Part shown: piece after piece, positions 1 to 8,738 of the stretch
How the letters are laid out: each line of letters starts with the position of its first letter
Numbering within the stretch: the first letter of the stretch is position 1
Made by a program: the position numbers and the translations under genes
NCBI RefSeq assembly: GCF_003987275.1
Contig: NZ_PIQF01000004.1
Location: forward strand, 124,001 to 188,000
Direction: 5' to 3'
From: Idiomarina seosinensis
GTDB taxonomy: Bacteria > Pseudomonadota > Gammaproteobacteria > Enterobacterales > Alteromonadaceae
DNA length: 64,000 nt
The notes under the pieces: model-generated
What the model saw: only the letters and a program-made list of their open reading frames with translations
What the model was told of the DNA's origin: nothing
Databases searched by the model: none

Positions 1-240
1 AACGCCTAACCAGGGATCAATAGGAAAGCCGATGCGAGCGACACAGACAATCAGAATAAGCGCTCGAAAAAAGTTAAATGTTTGTCGGACCCACCATGTC
101 GCACTGCCTTTTTTACCATAGCTGATGTGGCTATAATCCGTGCGTTTAACCAGGCCCATGGCGGTGCTGGAATAATGCACCGCAATAAAGACAAAGTAGA
201 ACGCTAAAAAGTGACGACTAAGTAGCTCGATATCTAGCAA
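1..240 (-). CDS. Membrane protein of unknown function (partial, 3' end outside window)
   Basis: The minus strand is open from a TTG at 240-238 to the window edge (about 80 residues), so only the N-terminal part is visible. The TTG is preceded by a GGAG (250-247) with a 6-base spacer, which supports this start. The peptide has a hydrophobic segment near residues 10-25, a polar stretch (VKRTDYSHISYGKKGSATWW) and a second hydrophobic segment near residues 57-70, so it looks like an integral inner-membrane protein. It starts 11 bases after the upp stop and is probably read from the same transcript. I do not recognise the family with certainty and propose no function. Confidence 0.55.
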   Translation of the reverse strand, partial: MLDIELLSRHFLAFYFVFIAVHYSSTAMGLVKRTDYSHISYGKKGSATWWVRQTFNFFRALILIVCVARIGFPIDPWLGV

Positions 241-251
241 ATAAAACTCCT

Positions 252-881
252 TTACCGTGTACCAAATATTTTATCGCCGGCATCACCCAGACCAGGCACG
301 ATATAACCTTGCTCATTTAGATGGCTGTCTAATGACGCGGTATAAATACGAACATCCGGGTGCTTTTCTAAAACCGCTTCTACTCCTTCCGGAGCAGACA
401 CCAACACTAAAACTCGGATGTCTTTACAGCCCTTTTCTTTGAGCATATCAAGTGTGGCGATCATGCTGCCACCAGTGGCCAACATAGGATCGATAACAAC
501 CGCAATGCGTTTATCGATATCGCCGACAAATTTGTCAAAATAACTGACTGGCTCTAGTGTTTCCTCGTTACGATATAAGCCAACCACACTCACTTTGGCG
601 CTGGGGATCAGGTCCAGCACACCGTCAAGCATGCCAATGCCAGCCCGTAATATAGGAATAACGGTGACTTTTTTACCTTTCAGGCGCTGGGCCTGGATTG
701 ACTCACCGTTCCAACTTTCTATCGAGTAACTCTCTAACACAAAGTCGTTGGTCGCTTCGTAAGTGAGTAAAGTGCCTAATTCGTTGGCAAGTTCCCGAAA
801 GCTTTTGGTCGATATGCCGGATTTTCTCATTAACCCCAGTTTATGTTGTACAAGGGGGTGTTTGATAACTTGTAATCCCAT
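252..881 (-). CDS. upp: Uracil phosphoribosyltransferase
   Basis: Pyrimidine salvage enzyme making UMP from uracil and PRPP in the cytosol. The 209-residue product has the usual length of bacterial Upp. It carries the PRPP-binding loop DPMLATGGS at about residues 131-139 and the family segment around PILRAGIGM (residues 76-84). The C-terminus, ending in [11 protein letters not shown], is typical of uracil-binding Upp proteins. No uraA-like uracil permease lies beside it here; instead a membrane gene follows 11 bases downstream and an MFS gene on the same strand lies 49 bases upstream. The identification rests on clear full-length family resemblance. Confidence 0.97.
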   Translation of the reverse strand: MGLQVIKHPLVQHKLGLMRKSGISTKSFRELANELGTLLTYEATNDFVLESYSIESWNGESIQAQRLKGKKVTVIPILRAGIGMLDGVLDLIPSAKVSVVGLYRNEETLEPVSYFDKFVGDIDKRIAVVIDPMLATGGSMIATLDMLKEKGCKDIRVLVLVSAPEGVEAVLEKHPDVRIYTASLDSHLNEQGYIVPGLGDAGDKIFGTR

Positions 882-930
882 ACTGCTCGCTCAAAATTAA
901 TCGAATAACTTTAATATTATCAAAAGATAG

Positions 931-2106
931 CTAAAGCCGCGGTAATTTTCTCATTGCCCATAGACCAATCACAGGCCCGGGTAACAACAACAACGTGACC
1001 CATTCACTATAAAGTGGCCATAAACTGCTGGTTAACCAAATGGCAGGAATGGTTAACGAAAAGCCAATTGCATTCATTATAGCTAATGCTGAGCCGATTG
1101 TTTGCCTGGGGGAAAATTGTGCTGCAAGAGCAGAGAACTGTGGAGAGTCTGCAATTACCGTTAAGCCCCAAATGAATAGTACGACAAGTACTAGCCATCC
1201 AGGAAGGCCGTCAATTAATGGATAAGCCAAACAAATTAAGCCTGAAGTGAACAACGCTATTCTGGCAACGTTAACTCCACCGATTTTTTTACTGACCAAG
1301 CCCCCGGCAATACAGCCCACCGAGCCAATTGCAATGACTGTGAATGCTAGCCAGGGTAGCAATGTCATTGACAGATTCAGCTCCGCTAAGGGTTGTAACA
1401 ACAGCAGCGGTGCCAGCATCCAAAAGGCGTAAAGCTCCCAGCAGTGTCCAAAGTAGCCTACAGCAACGGCTTTGAAGCTGGGGCTTGAGAACGCCTTTAA
1501 GCCAGATTTTAATGCTGCCGCGCTGGCCACTGAGGGTAAATGAGGACCATTTCCGAGCCAGCCAACTATCAGGCCACCGGAAATAGCTAACACTGAAGCC
1601 AGCAGTAGAGGGAGTTCCCAGGCGAAATTTATAGTCGCGCCTCGCATCAAATGGGGAAGAGCCGTGCCTAATGTTAGCATTGCTAGTAACCAGGCAAGCG
1701 CACTGCCAGCATAGCGGGGCACCCAGGAAATCACCAGTTTCATACCCAAAGGATAGATACCCGCCAGACAGAGCCCGGTAAAGAAGCGTAGCATCCAGCC
1801 GGTGGTGAAGTGCTCTATGCCCACAATAAATAGCGCGTTGACCAAAGCGCCTGCAATACTGGCCACTAAAAATATGCGACTGGCACGATATTTATCAGCG
1901 AGACCTGTCAAAGCAATAGTTAAGGTACCGACAATGAAGCCTAATTGAACGGCTAGCGTTAAGCTGCCTAAATCTGCTTCGGTTAGCTGCTGTTGTGCTG
2001 CTAACGACAACCAGACACCGTTAACACTGAACCATAATGAAGTGCCGAGCAGTTGTGACAGGATAATGAGGGGTAAAGCAAGTTTCTGCCTGACGTCCGA
2101 TGTCAT
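931..2106 (-). CDS. MFS transporter
   Basis: A polytopic inner-membrane carrier of about 391 residues with some twelve hydrophobic segments, typical of the major facilitator superfamily. The loop between the second and third helices contains GLADKYRASR, a version of the MFS G-x-x-x-D-(K/R)-x-x-(R/K) signature. I chose the ATG at 2106-2104 because GAGG lies about 8 bases upstream; an in-frame start nine codons earlier has no such site. The gene diverges from the YkoF-like gene across about 70 bases and lies upstream of upp on the same strand. The substrate cannot be told from sequence. Confidence 0.85.
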   Translation of the reverse strand: MTSDVRQKLALPLIILSQLLGTSLWFSVNGVWLSLAAQQQLTEADLGSLTLAVQLGFIVGTLTIALTGLADKYRASRIFLVASIAGALVNALFIVGIEHFTTGWMLRFFTGLCLAGIYPLGMKLVISWVPRYAGSALAWLLAMLTLGTALPHLMRGATINFAWELPLLLASVLAISGGLIVGWLGNGPHLPSVASAAALKSGLKAFSSPSFKAVAVGYFGHCWELYAFWMLAPLLLLQPLAELNLSMTLLPWLAFTVIAIGSVGCIAGGLVSKKIGGVNVARIALFTSGLICLAYPLIDGLPGWLVLVVLFIWGLTVIADSPQFSALAAQFSPRQTIGSALAIMNAIGFSLTIPAIWLTSSLWPLYSEWVTLLLLPGPVIGLWAMRKLPRL

Positions 2107-2178
2107 TGTTTTACCTCGTTTGTAGCCTGACAATCTGCTAATTTATGCTATTTAACCAGCATTTTAAGGAGGTCTATG

Positions 2179-2436
2179 ATGAAACTGACCGTCGAAATTA
2201 GCAAGTATCCTTTAGCAGATGACTATCTTGGTCCAATAAAAGGTTTTATTGATGAGCTGAATAAAGATAGCGAGCTGAAAGTTATTACTAACACCTTAAG
2301 TACTCAGGTATTTGGTGACTACGACGATGTAATGGCCGCTTTGCAGCGGTGCATAAAATGGTCCTTTGAGCGCTATGGTAAAGTTGTTTTCGTGTGTAAA
2401 TTTCTACACGGTGACTTGAGCCCAGAGCAGGACTAG
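2179..2436 (+). CDS. YkoF/MTH1187-type thiamine-binding domain protein
   Basis: A small soluble protein of about 85 residues matching the single-domain YkoF/MTH1187 family. It starts with a beta strand (TVEISKYPL), has a central strand with TNTLSTQVFGD and ends with VVFVCKFLHGD. Proteins of this fold bind thiamine or its pyrimidine moiety, but the physiological role of stand-alone members is unclear. The second of two tandem ATGs (2179) is preferred because AAGGAGG (2166-2172) sits 6 bases before it and only 3 bases before the first. It converges with the diguanylate cyclase gene with a gap of only 3 bases. A role in thiamine handling is inference. Confidence 0.7.
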   Translation: MKLTVEISKYPLADDYLGPIKGFIDELNKDSELKVITNTLSTQVFGDYDDVMAALQRCIKWSFERYGKVVFVCKFLHGDLSPEQD

Positions 2437-2439
2437 CAA

Positions 2440-3456
2440 CTAGGTTCGCATCGGTATGACGCGATTGCGGCCAAGCCGTTTCGCGTCATATAGGTGACGG
2501 TCAGCGGTTTCCAGCAGGTCACTGCGACGCATCCCCGACTCCAGAGCCGCAACACCAAAAGACGCGGTAATCCCTTCAATGGTTTGGTTACGGCGGCGAT
2601 CATAAACCGTTACTTTTTCTAATGCCCGACGAATGTTTTCCGCTTGATGTATTGCTTCTGAGAGACTCGTATCGCGCATTAAGACGGAGAACTCTTCTCC
2701 GCCAAAACGAAAGGGAGTGGCTTTTTCTTTGCACTTTTCCTGTAATCGCTTGGCAATTGCTTTGAGTACTCGATCCCCCATCTGATGACCGTATTTATCG
2801 TTAATGACTTTAAAGTAATCGACATCGATCATTATGAGCGAGACTTTCTGCTCCAGTTTTATGGCGGCCAGCTCACTGTCAAGGTACCGGCGGTTGTATA
2901 ACCCAGTGAGTGCGTCATAAAACACATCTTTCTGACTTTTCTGAAGTTCAGCACGCAACCGGGTAACTTCTTGTTCCGCGCTTTTTAATGCAGCCGCGAA
3001 GTCTAATGTGGAATTACGAATAAACTGCGCTTCTTTTACCATGGAGCGAACCAAGTGCATCACTTCGTCCATAGACCAGCCTTCTTTCTCAACTTTACTG
3101 AGATCTTCAAGCCGAGAGTCCATAGACTGTTTAAAGCCCTCTGTATCGGTTTGAGTGTCGAGGACCGTTTGCGAAAACTCAGTGAGCATCGCTTCAACAC
3201 TTTGGCGAAGTTGCCAGGCATTAAGCTCTTGTTTGTCAGCCACATGTTTGCGGTAAAGCTCTCGAGTGTATATGTCGGAAAAAGCGCGACCCTCAGCGAG
3301 TGCCCCTTCAATTTCCTGGTTAAGCTCGCTGTTCTGATTATCTACATAAGCATACCAAAGGGCATAATTGGTGGGGATAGCCGGCATCTTATGTTTAAGC
3401 AGCAGTGGAATCGTCTTTTTTAGTGTTTTAAACGACCGATCAAGCGAGTCATTCAT
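2440..3456 (-). CDS. GGDEF domain diguanylate cyclase
   Basis: Predicted to make cyclic di-GMP from two GTP. The 338-residue protein has no signal peptide or membrane segment. The first ~160 residues are mostly helical with a predicted coiled coil before the C-terminal GGDEF domain. That domain has the linker motif DALTGLYNRRYLD, metal-binding DVDYFKVIND and an intact GGEEF active site near residue 250 (RFGGEEFSVL). No clear RxxD inhibitory site is seen before the active site, where the sequence reads KEKATPFRF. It faces the secreted NTF2-like gene upstream on the same strand, 74 bases away. The input signal of the N-terminal region is unknown. Confidence 0.93.
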   Translation of the reverse strand: MNDSLDRSFKTLKKTIPLLLKHKMPAIPTNYALWYAYVDNQNSELNQEIEGALAEGRAFSDIYTRELYRKHVADKQELNAWQLRQSVEAMLTEFSQTVLDTQTDTEGFKQSMDSRLEDLSKVEKEGWSMDEVMHLVRSMVKEAQFIRNSTLDFAAALKSAEQEVTRLRAELQKSQKDVFYDALTGLYNRRYLDSELAAIKLEQKVSLIMIDVDYFKVINDKYGHQMGDRVLKAIAKRLQEKCKEKATPFRFGGEEFSVLMRDTSLSEAIHQAENIRRALEKVTVYDRRRNQTIEGITASFGVAALESGMRRSDLLETADRHLYDAKRLGRNRVIPMRT

Positions 3457-3530
3457 CGCAAACCCTCTTAAAGAGTCTATTAATTATCATCCTTACGTTA
3501 ATAGACAACCGGTTAGATTACTTTGCTCAT

Positions 3531-3977
3531 TTAATTAGGCTTGTCTTTTGCGACCGTGGCGTTCCAGTTAATAGCCTGCCAGCGATCGTTACGATGAACA
3601 AACACACCGGTGTTGTAGAACCGTGCAGTAACCTTGTCATTGGTTGCCGAGGTTAAAGTAAAGTTGACGATAACTGCTTCACCCAGTGGTTTAATCTCAA
3701 TATCTTCTGCGCCGTACCAGGTGTTTACCTCTTCTGGGTTAGTGGCTTCAACGCCCTGGAGACCATTCATTAATGTATCTTTGTCGTATCGGCTGCCGCG
3801 AGAGCTGGTGTAGGTTAGTCCGTCGGCCCAAAACTGAGCATGGGCTTTTGGGTCATTGATGCTGGCGCCATATAAAAACGTTTCGATAGTTTTAGTCAGT
3901 TGCTGTTTAAGGTCGGCTTCAGCAGAGGCAGTCCATGAACACAGGCTGATTAACCACAACAGAATGAGTTTGCGCAT
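3531..3977 (-). CDS. Secreted SnoaL/DUF4440-like (NTF2-fold) protein
   Basis: The open frame extends further upstream, but the ATG at 3977-3975 begins a classical signal peptide (MRKLILLWLISLCSWTASA) and is the likely start, giving about 148 residues. The mature part looks like an NTF2/SnoaL-like fold: helices with ETFLYGASINDPKAHAQFWA, then strands ending in GVFVHRNDRWQAINWNAT, which resembles DUF4440 proteins. Such proteins are small periplasmic or exported proteins of varied or unknown function. It diverges from yjbQ. No catalytic residues can be assigned. Confidence 0.75.
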   Translation of the reverse strand: MRKLILLWLISLCSWTASAEADLKQQLTKTIETFLYGASINDPKAHAQFWADGLTYTSSRGSRYDKDTLMNGLQGVEATNPEEVNTWYGAEDIEIKPLGEAVIVNFTLTSATNDKVTARFYNTGVFVHRNDRWQAINWNATVAKDKPN

Positions 3978-4060
3978 ATTAGAATTCACTTTGTTACACT
4001 GATAAGCATTAAGGCTGGCACTTTCTCCCGGCAAAAGCAACGCTTTCAGAAGGAACTCAT

Positions 4061-4480
4061 ATGTACGCTCAAACTCAGCTAAACCTGTCGCCACATCACC
4101 GCGGTTTTCATTTGATTAGTGCCGATATTGAGCGCGCTATTACAAAGCTGCCTAAGATTAACTGTGGGTTGCTACATATCTTTATTCAACATACATCAGC
4201 ATCATTAACCATTAATGAAAACGCGGATGCAACGGTTCGAGAGGATTTTGAAAGCCATTTTAACCAAATGGTGCCAGAAAATGCGCCTTACTATAAGCAT
4301 ACTTTAGAAGGGCCTGATGATATGCCGGCGCATTTAAAATCAAGCATTCTGGGTAGTAGTGTTACCGTACCGGTAACTGATGGTCGTTTAAACTTGGGAA
4401 CGTGGCAGGGCATTTACTTATGTGAGCACCGCGATCACGGGAGTCCCCGGACCTTGGTGCTTACGTTACATGGAGAGTGA
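4061..4480 (+). CDS. yjbQ: YjbQ/UPF0047 family protein
   Basis: A 139-residue member of the YjbQ family. Conserved features include the HTSASLTINENADATVREDF segment near residues 47-66, the central PDDMPAHLKSS segment and the C-terminal GTWQGIYLCEHRDHG. Some members show weak thiamine-phosphate synthase activity, but the physiological role is unsettled. AGAAGGAA lies just upstream of the ATG, at good distance. It converges on the chemoreceptor gene with only 5 bases between stop codons and no obvious terminator. Confidence 0.9.
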   Translation: MYAQTQLNLSPHHRGFHLISADIERAITKLPKINCGLLHIFIQHTSASLTINENADATVREDFESHFNQMVPENAPYYKHTLEGPDDMPAHLKSSILGSSVTVPVTDGRLNLGTWQGIYLCEHRDHGSPRTLVLTLHGE

Positions 4481-4485
4481 CAGGT

Positions 4486-5796
4486 CTAAGTTGAAATAAA
4501 CTCATCGAGCAAACCAACGACACGGTCCGAGGTTGCGATTAACTCTTCTACCATTGCTTCAAGCCGATCGTGGCCAACATTCTGCTTGGCTTGCGCAAAT
4601 ATTTCCCGGCCTAACTGATGAACTTTAGGGTGAACATTATTATACAGTTCCGAAAAGTTCGGCTTATCGGACAATAGTTCCTGACCGTGACGTGAGTCGA
4701 GAAATTTTCCAAGTCGACATTGAGTGTGGTCTTTTAACTCAGCGTCGGTCAGTGATGTTTGGCCGAAAATTGCGTAGCGAATGACCTTATCGACCCAGAC
4801 AATATGATCGGATTTAGCCAGCCGTAATAGCATTGCTGGCTCAGTATCTGGTAAATACTGGAGCGCTGTTAACTGATTTTCCCTTAGCTGGCGCATCACC
4901 TTTGCAATGTCGTTAAAAGAGCTGTTGGCGGTCTTAACCGCATCAGAAACATGTTGCAAGCGGCTAGCCATCTCGCCAGCGACATTTGATTGCTCTCGTG
5001 TAGCAGATGACACTTCCGAGGTCGCCGATAAGCTCTCCTTTGCAGAGTTCTTTGCGCGCTCCAGGATGCTACACACCTGTTCACGGTCCTCTCTGGACTC
5101 TGATAAAGCTTGATTGCTGGTTTCAATAACGGACTCTATGTCACGCGCGCCCTTGACCACGTCATTTACTATAGTATCAATTTCTGTTGCTGCCTCGGAG
5201 CTGCGGTTGGCAAGTTCCCGGACGGCATCGGCTACGACCGAAAAACCTCGGCCAGCTTCACCGGCTCTGGCTGCTTCAATTGCTGCATTCAACGCAAGCA
5301 AATTGGTTTGATCGGCTATTTCATTGACGGTTTGAGTGAGGTGAGTAATGCGTTCGGTTTGACTGACAAATGCACGAGTGTGCTCGGTCACTTGCGAAAC
5401 GGAGGCTTCGACATCACTCATGTGTTGTACTAGCGTTTTTAGTTTGGCTAATCCGTTGTCTGCGTCTTGAGCCGATGTTTCAGCCGCACTAAGGACTTGT
5501 TCAGCGTAGGCGGCAACCTGCGTCGCTGACGATGACATTTCTTCGACAGCGGTGGCAAGTTGTTCAGAATCAGATTGCAGGCCACTTATTTGCTCTTGAA
5601 ACGTTAGGCCTTCACGACCAAAACGCACTACATTACGTATAGAATCAATATTAGTGTCAGCAATTGAGGCTAGGTTAGTTTTAGATTGCTGATTTCTATA
5701 TAGTGGCTGCATCCAGTCTGGAGCTTCGGATTCCGGTAATGTTCCTTGACTAAAAGCTTCTAAATAGGATTTTACTTTTCCCTTGGTTAACAACAT
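4486..5796 (-). CDS. Soluble methyl-accepting chemotaxis protein with C-terminal CZB domain
   Basis: A 436-residue chemoreceptor with no transmembrane segment, so probably cytosolic. The highly conserved MCP hairpin tip is at about residues 160-195, including [20 protein letters not shown]. The C-terminal ~110 residues form a chemoreceptor zinc-binding (CZB) domain with the HxxCxxG signature ([11 protein letters not shown], near residue 357) and later histidines (VHPKVHQLG). CZB domains coordinate zinc through three His and one Cys and have been tied to zinc or hypochlorous acid sensing in other receptors. No che genes are nearby. The signal it senses is inferred only from the domain. Confidence 0.92.
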   Translation of the reverse strand: MLLTKGKVKSYLEAFSQGTLPESEAPDWMQPLYRNQQSKTNLASIADTNIDSIRNVVRFGREGLTFQEQISGLQSDSEQLATAVEEMSSSATQVAAYAEQVLSAAETSAQDADNGLAKLKTLVQHMSDVEASVSQVTEHTRAFVSQTERITHLTQTVNEIADQTNLLALNAAIEAARAGEAGRGFSVVADAVRELANRSSEAATEIDTIVNDVVKGARDIESVIETSNQALSESREDREQVCSILERAKNSAKESLSATSEVSSATREQSNVAGEMASRLQHVSDAVKTANSSFNDIAKVMRQLRENQLTALQYLPDTEPAMLLRLAKSDHIVWVDKVIRYAIFGQTSLTDAELKDHTQCRLGKFLDSRHGQELLSDKPNFSELYNNVHPKVHQLGREIFAQAKQNVGHDRLEAMVEELIATSDRVVGLLDEFIST

Positions 5797-5866
5797 TATC
5801 GCGACCTAAGACCTTACTAATATTAAGGTTATTGTGTCATAATGAGTCAGTTTAGCCAATTAAATA

Positions 5867-6772
5867 ATGAGAACAAAAACGATGGATAGTGACGACTTGC
5901 ACCGCCGACGGCTGACGTCCGCTAAAGACTCGGATGCGGCAATAGCGAAGATTCAAGGACAAGGGTCTTATAAACTGGCCTTTGCAGATAACGAGTTTTT
6001 ATTACAGGACGATTTACGTGCCGTCCGTTTGCAGTTGGAATATCTAAAGCCACAATTGGTGCTGGAAAAGCATCAAGTCGATGCCACTATCGTGGTATTT
6101 GGTAGTGCCCGCTTTCTACCACCGGAGCAAGCCCAGCATGACTTGCGGATAGCGCAGCAACAGTTAGAAAAAGATCCAGCTAATGATCAGTTAAAGGGCA
6201 ATGTAAAACGCGCTCAGATAGCCGTGAAAAATAGTGGGTTTTATCAACAGGCTCAGGAGTTTTCCCGTATCGCTACTGAGCACAACTTGCAGCATGAGGA
6301 TGAAAACCTGATGATTGTTAGCGGCGGCGGTCCTGGTGTAATGGAAGCTGCTAACCGCGGCGCGATGGATGCTGGAGGTAAAAGTATTGGGCTTAATATA
6401 GTCTTACCCAGAGAGCAAAAGCCTAACCCTTATATTACACCTGAGTACTGTTTCCAGTTTCATTACTTTGCCATTCGAAAAATGCACTTCTTGCAGCGAG
6501 CCCGTGCACTAGTAGCTTTCCCCGGAGGGTACGGCACTCTGGACGAACTATTTGAAACATTAACCCTGGTGCAGACGAAAAAATCAGAGCCGGTTCCTAT
6601 CGTATTGGTGGGCTCTGACTATTGGCGACGGTTAATTAACTTTGAGGTGCTGGTCGAAGAGGGAACAATCGACCAGCGAGATCTGGAACTATTTCAAGTG
6701 GTCGATACCGCAGAAGAAGCCTGGCAGGCGATCTGCCAGTGCTATGCGTTAAAAAATGGAGGTCGAGACTGA
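5867..6772 (+). CDS. LOG family protein (TIGR00730-type nucleotide hydrolase)
   Basis: A 301-residue Rossmann-like protein of the LOG (lysine decarboxylase-like) family, whose characterised members cleave the N-glycosidic bond of nucleoside 5'-monophosphates. The signature motifs are both present: GGGPGVMEAANRGA near residue 152 and PGGYGTLDELFE near residue 217. The protein is longer than the typical ~190-residue LOG enzyme because of an N-terminal extension of about 75 residues and an extra helical insert before the first motif. Two in-frame ATGs (5867 and 5882) are possible starts and neither has a strong SD. It converges with the SDR gene (9-base gap). Confidence 0.88.
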   Translation: MRTKTMDSDDLHRRRLTSAKDSDAAIAKIQGQGSYKLAFADNEFLLQDDLRAVRLQLEYLKPQLVLEKHQVDATIVVFGSARFLPPEQAQHDLRIAQQQLEKDPANDQLKGNVKRAQIAVKNSGFYQQAQEFSRIATEHNLQHEDENLMIVSGGGPGVMEAANRGAMDAGGKSIGLNIVLPREQKPNPYITPEYCFQFHYFAIRKMHFLQRARALVAFPGGYGTLDELFETLTLVQTKKSEPVPIVLVGSDYWRRLINFEVLVEEGTIDQRDLELFQVVDTAEEAWQAICQCYALKNGGRD

Positions 6773-6781
6773 ACTCGGCGA

Positions 6782-7552
6782 TCAGCTAGCGCCCATGCCG
6801 CCGTCAACGCGATATTGGCTGCCGGTAATAAAACTGCTCTCGTCAGAGGCCAAAAACAGTACCAGGTTAGCGACCTCCTCCGACTCGCCATAACGACGTA
6901 ATGGGATCCCGCGCTCGAGCTTCTGTTTCGCCTCTGTGGCATGGCCCGGGCTAAACAGTTCCTCGATAGAGCGCATCATTCGCGTATTAATTGGGGATGG
7001 ATGAACCGAGTTAACCCGGATGCCCTGAGCTGCCACTTCTAGCGCCGCGCATTTCGTCATACCCACTACCGCATGTTTAGAAGTCACATAAGGAGCCGCC
7101 GTCGGTGTGCCATCGAGGCCGGCGACCGAAGACATGTTAATGACGCTACCGGAACCGGCTTTCTGCATTGCGGCTAACACGTACTTAAGACCCAAGAAAG
7201 AGCCGCGCACGTTAACCGCCATTAACTGGTCAAAGTCTTCCATCGATTGTTCGGTGATTGGACCTATCTTACCCTCGACACCGGCATTATTAAAAAACAC
7301 ATCGATACGGCCAAACTGTTCAATGGTTTTAGCCACGTAATTACTTACGGCCTGCTCATCAGCGACGTCCGCAACAAGCCAGATAACATCCTTTGAATCT
7401 AAGTTTTCGGCGGTCTCTTTAAGAGCTTGTTCATTCACGTCGACCAGCACTAGCTTGGCCCCATGTTTTAGAAAAAGCTCTGCGGTCGCTTTGCCTATAC
7501 CCGCAGCGGCACCAGTAATAATGGCCACTTTACCGTTCAAACGCTGTTCCAT
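6782..7552 (-). CDS. Short-chain dehydrogenase/reductase downstream of the pgs operon
   Basis: A classical SDR of about 256 residues: cofactor loop TGAAAGIG near residues 13-20, NNAG motif, catalytic Ser in INMSSVAG, and YVTSK with Tyr and Lys near 155-159. An Asp at the end of the second strand (LVLVDVNE) suggests preference for NAD(H), by family rule. I chose the ATG at 7552 because AGGAG lies 9 bases before it; the longer frame would start inside pgsW. It begins 22 bases after the pgsW stop, so it is probably the last gene of the poly-gamma-glutamate operon. The substrate is unknown. Confidence 0.88.
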   Translation of the reverse strand: MEQRLNGKVAIITGAAAGIGKATAELFLKHGAKLVLVDVNEQALKETAENLDSKDVIWLVADVADEQAVSNYVAKTIEQFGRIDVFFNNAGVEGKIGPITEQSMEDFDQLMAVNVRGSFLGLKYVLAAMQKAGSGSVINMSSVAGLDGTPTAAPYVTSKHAVVGMTKCAALEVAAQGIRVNSVHPSPINTRMMRSIEELFSPGHATEAKQKLERGIPLRRYGESEEVANLVLFLASDESSFITGSQYRVDGGMGAS

Positions 7553-7574
7553 TATTTGCATCTCCTGAAAAAAG

Positions 7575-8726
7575 TTAAACCATTGGCTTAGTACCTTTAC
7601 CACTATTACTGGATCGTTGCCAGAGGCTTGTAATACGGGCCGATCTAACAATGAGCCAAGTCAATCCAAATAGCCCGATCGCTAAACCAAGTGCGAGCCA
7701 GCGGTTGTAGGTTGTTGCTGAATAAACCCCGCCATTACCGACTGGAACGGCTTGTTGCGGCATTAATGGTAAGCCATGACGTTCGGCCATGGTCTTAATG
7801 CCAATAAAATGAATGCCGGGAATGCTTTCTTGCAGGAAGTACCCCATCACCGTTTCTACGGCAAATGCTCTGGCAGGTGCATCGGTCTGTAACCCTGAGC
7901 GGAACATATCATCAATACCCGGGGGTCCAACCACAGTTGCACCACCACCCACGTTAATATAGGCGGCATAATTGCGCTCGGTTGAATACTCCCTGAAAAT
8001 AGCAATACGGTCTGCCACTGCTTCCTGATAGTTTGCCGGATCGATAAACTTAACATCAGCACGTTCGATAGTTCTGCGAATAGAGGCTATACCTTGATCA
8101 GGGATACCAATACCTCTGTCTTCGATTCCGCCAATCGAGGCATACTGGGTCTTTAACGAAATAACACCGGCATCGCGAAGTTGACGCTCCATATCAAGCC
8201 AAAGAAAGTTAGGAACATTAGCCCCCCATTGCGAAGAAGAAGCCGAAGCAACAATAACCGCGTCGGCCTCCATAGCCTCCAGAGCGGAGTAAACCGCAAG
8301 ATTCAATGCTGGAAAAGAGCCTGATACAGTTGTTGCAACGAGGTCGCCTTTTTTGACTCCTGCTTCTGCAAGTAACTTAGCGGCAACTGCGGCCCAGTTC
8401 GGGTTAATCGTGGTCTGCTTGGATTCCCGGCCACCATGGTTGGTGGTGACGATGCTATTCTCCAGTCCGACAAGCCCAGAACGTTGCGGATCGAACTCGG
8501 GATTTATGGGAGATATTTGTGCTCGTAAAGGCTGCAATACTTTCATGCCTTCGCGCATGATTTTTGCGGCGTTTACCATGGTTGCATAGTTTTCTTCGAC
8601 AACCGGATCACGCTGTTTCATTTTTTCTGCCGCTACCATCGCGATGATAGCCATGACGATTAAAAATATAAGCCCCCAAGTAGGAACTCCGGACGAACGC
8701 CAATATATTTTTGTAAAGCTACTCAT
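7575..8726 (-). CDS. pgsW: Poly-gamma-glutamate system protein (PgsW-type)
   Basis: A 383-residue protein with an N-terminal membrane anchor (about residues 15-32) and a second hydrophobic segment near the C-terminus (LALGLAIGLFGLTWLIV). The large domain between them would be exported if both anchors span the membrane. It matches the family annotated as 'poly-gamma-glutamate system protein', found with PgsB and PgsC in organisms lacking PgsA/CapA. Recognisable stretches are SGSFPALNLAVYSALE and INVGGGATVVG. It begins 12 bases after pgsC. Its biochemical role is not established; a polymer export or assembly role is inferred from context. Confidence 0.85.
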   Translation of the reverse strand: MSSFTKIYWRSSGVPTWGLIFLIVMAIIAMVAAEKMKQRDPVVEENYATMVNAAKIMREGMKVLQPLRAQISPINPEFDPQRSGLVGLENSIVTTNHGGRESKQTTINPNWAAVAAKLLAEAGVKKGDLVATTVSGSFPALNLAVYSALEAMEADAVIVASASSSQWGANVPNFLWLDMERQLRDAGVISLKTQYASIGGIEDRGIGIPDQGIASIRRTIERADVKFIDPANYQEAVADRIAIFREYSTERNYAAYINVGGGATVVGPPGIDDMFRSGLQTDAPARAFAVETVMGYFLQESIPGIHFIGIKTMAERHGLPLMPQQAVPVGNGGVYSATTYNRWLALGLAIGLFGLTWLIVRSARITSLWQRSSNSGKGTKPMV

Positions 8727-8738
8727 TAGGAACTCCTG

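Noticed and set aside
3978-4094. Longer start for the NTF2-like secreted protein
   Set aside because: The extension overlaps the yjbQ start region and would move the signal peptide away from the N-terminus.
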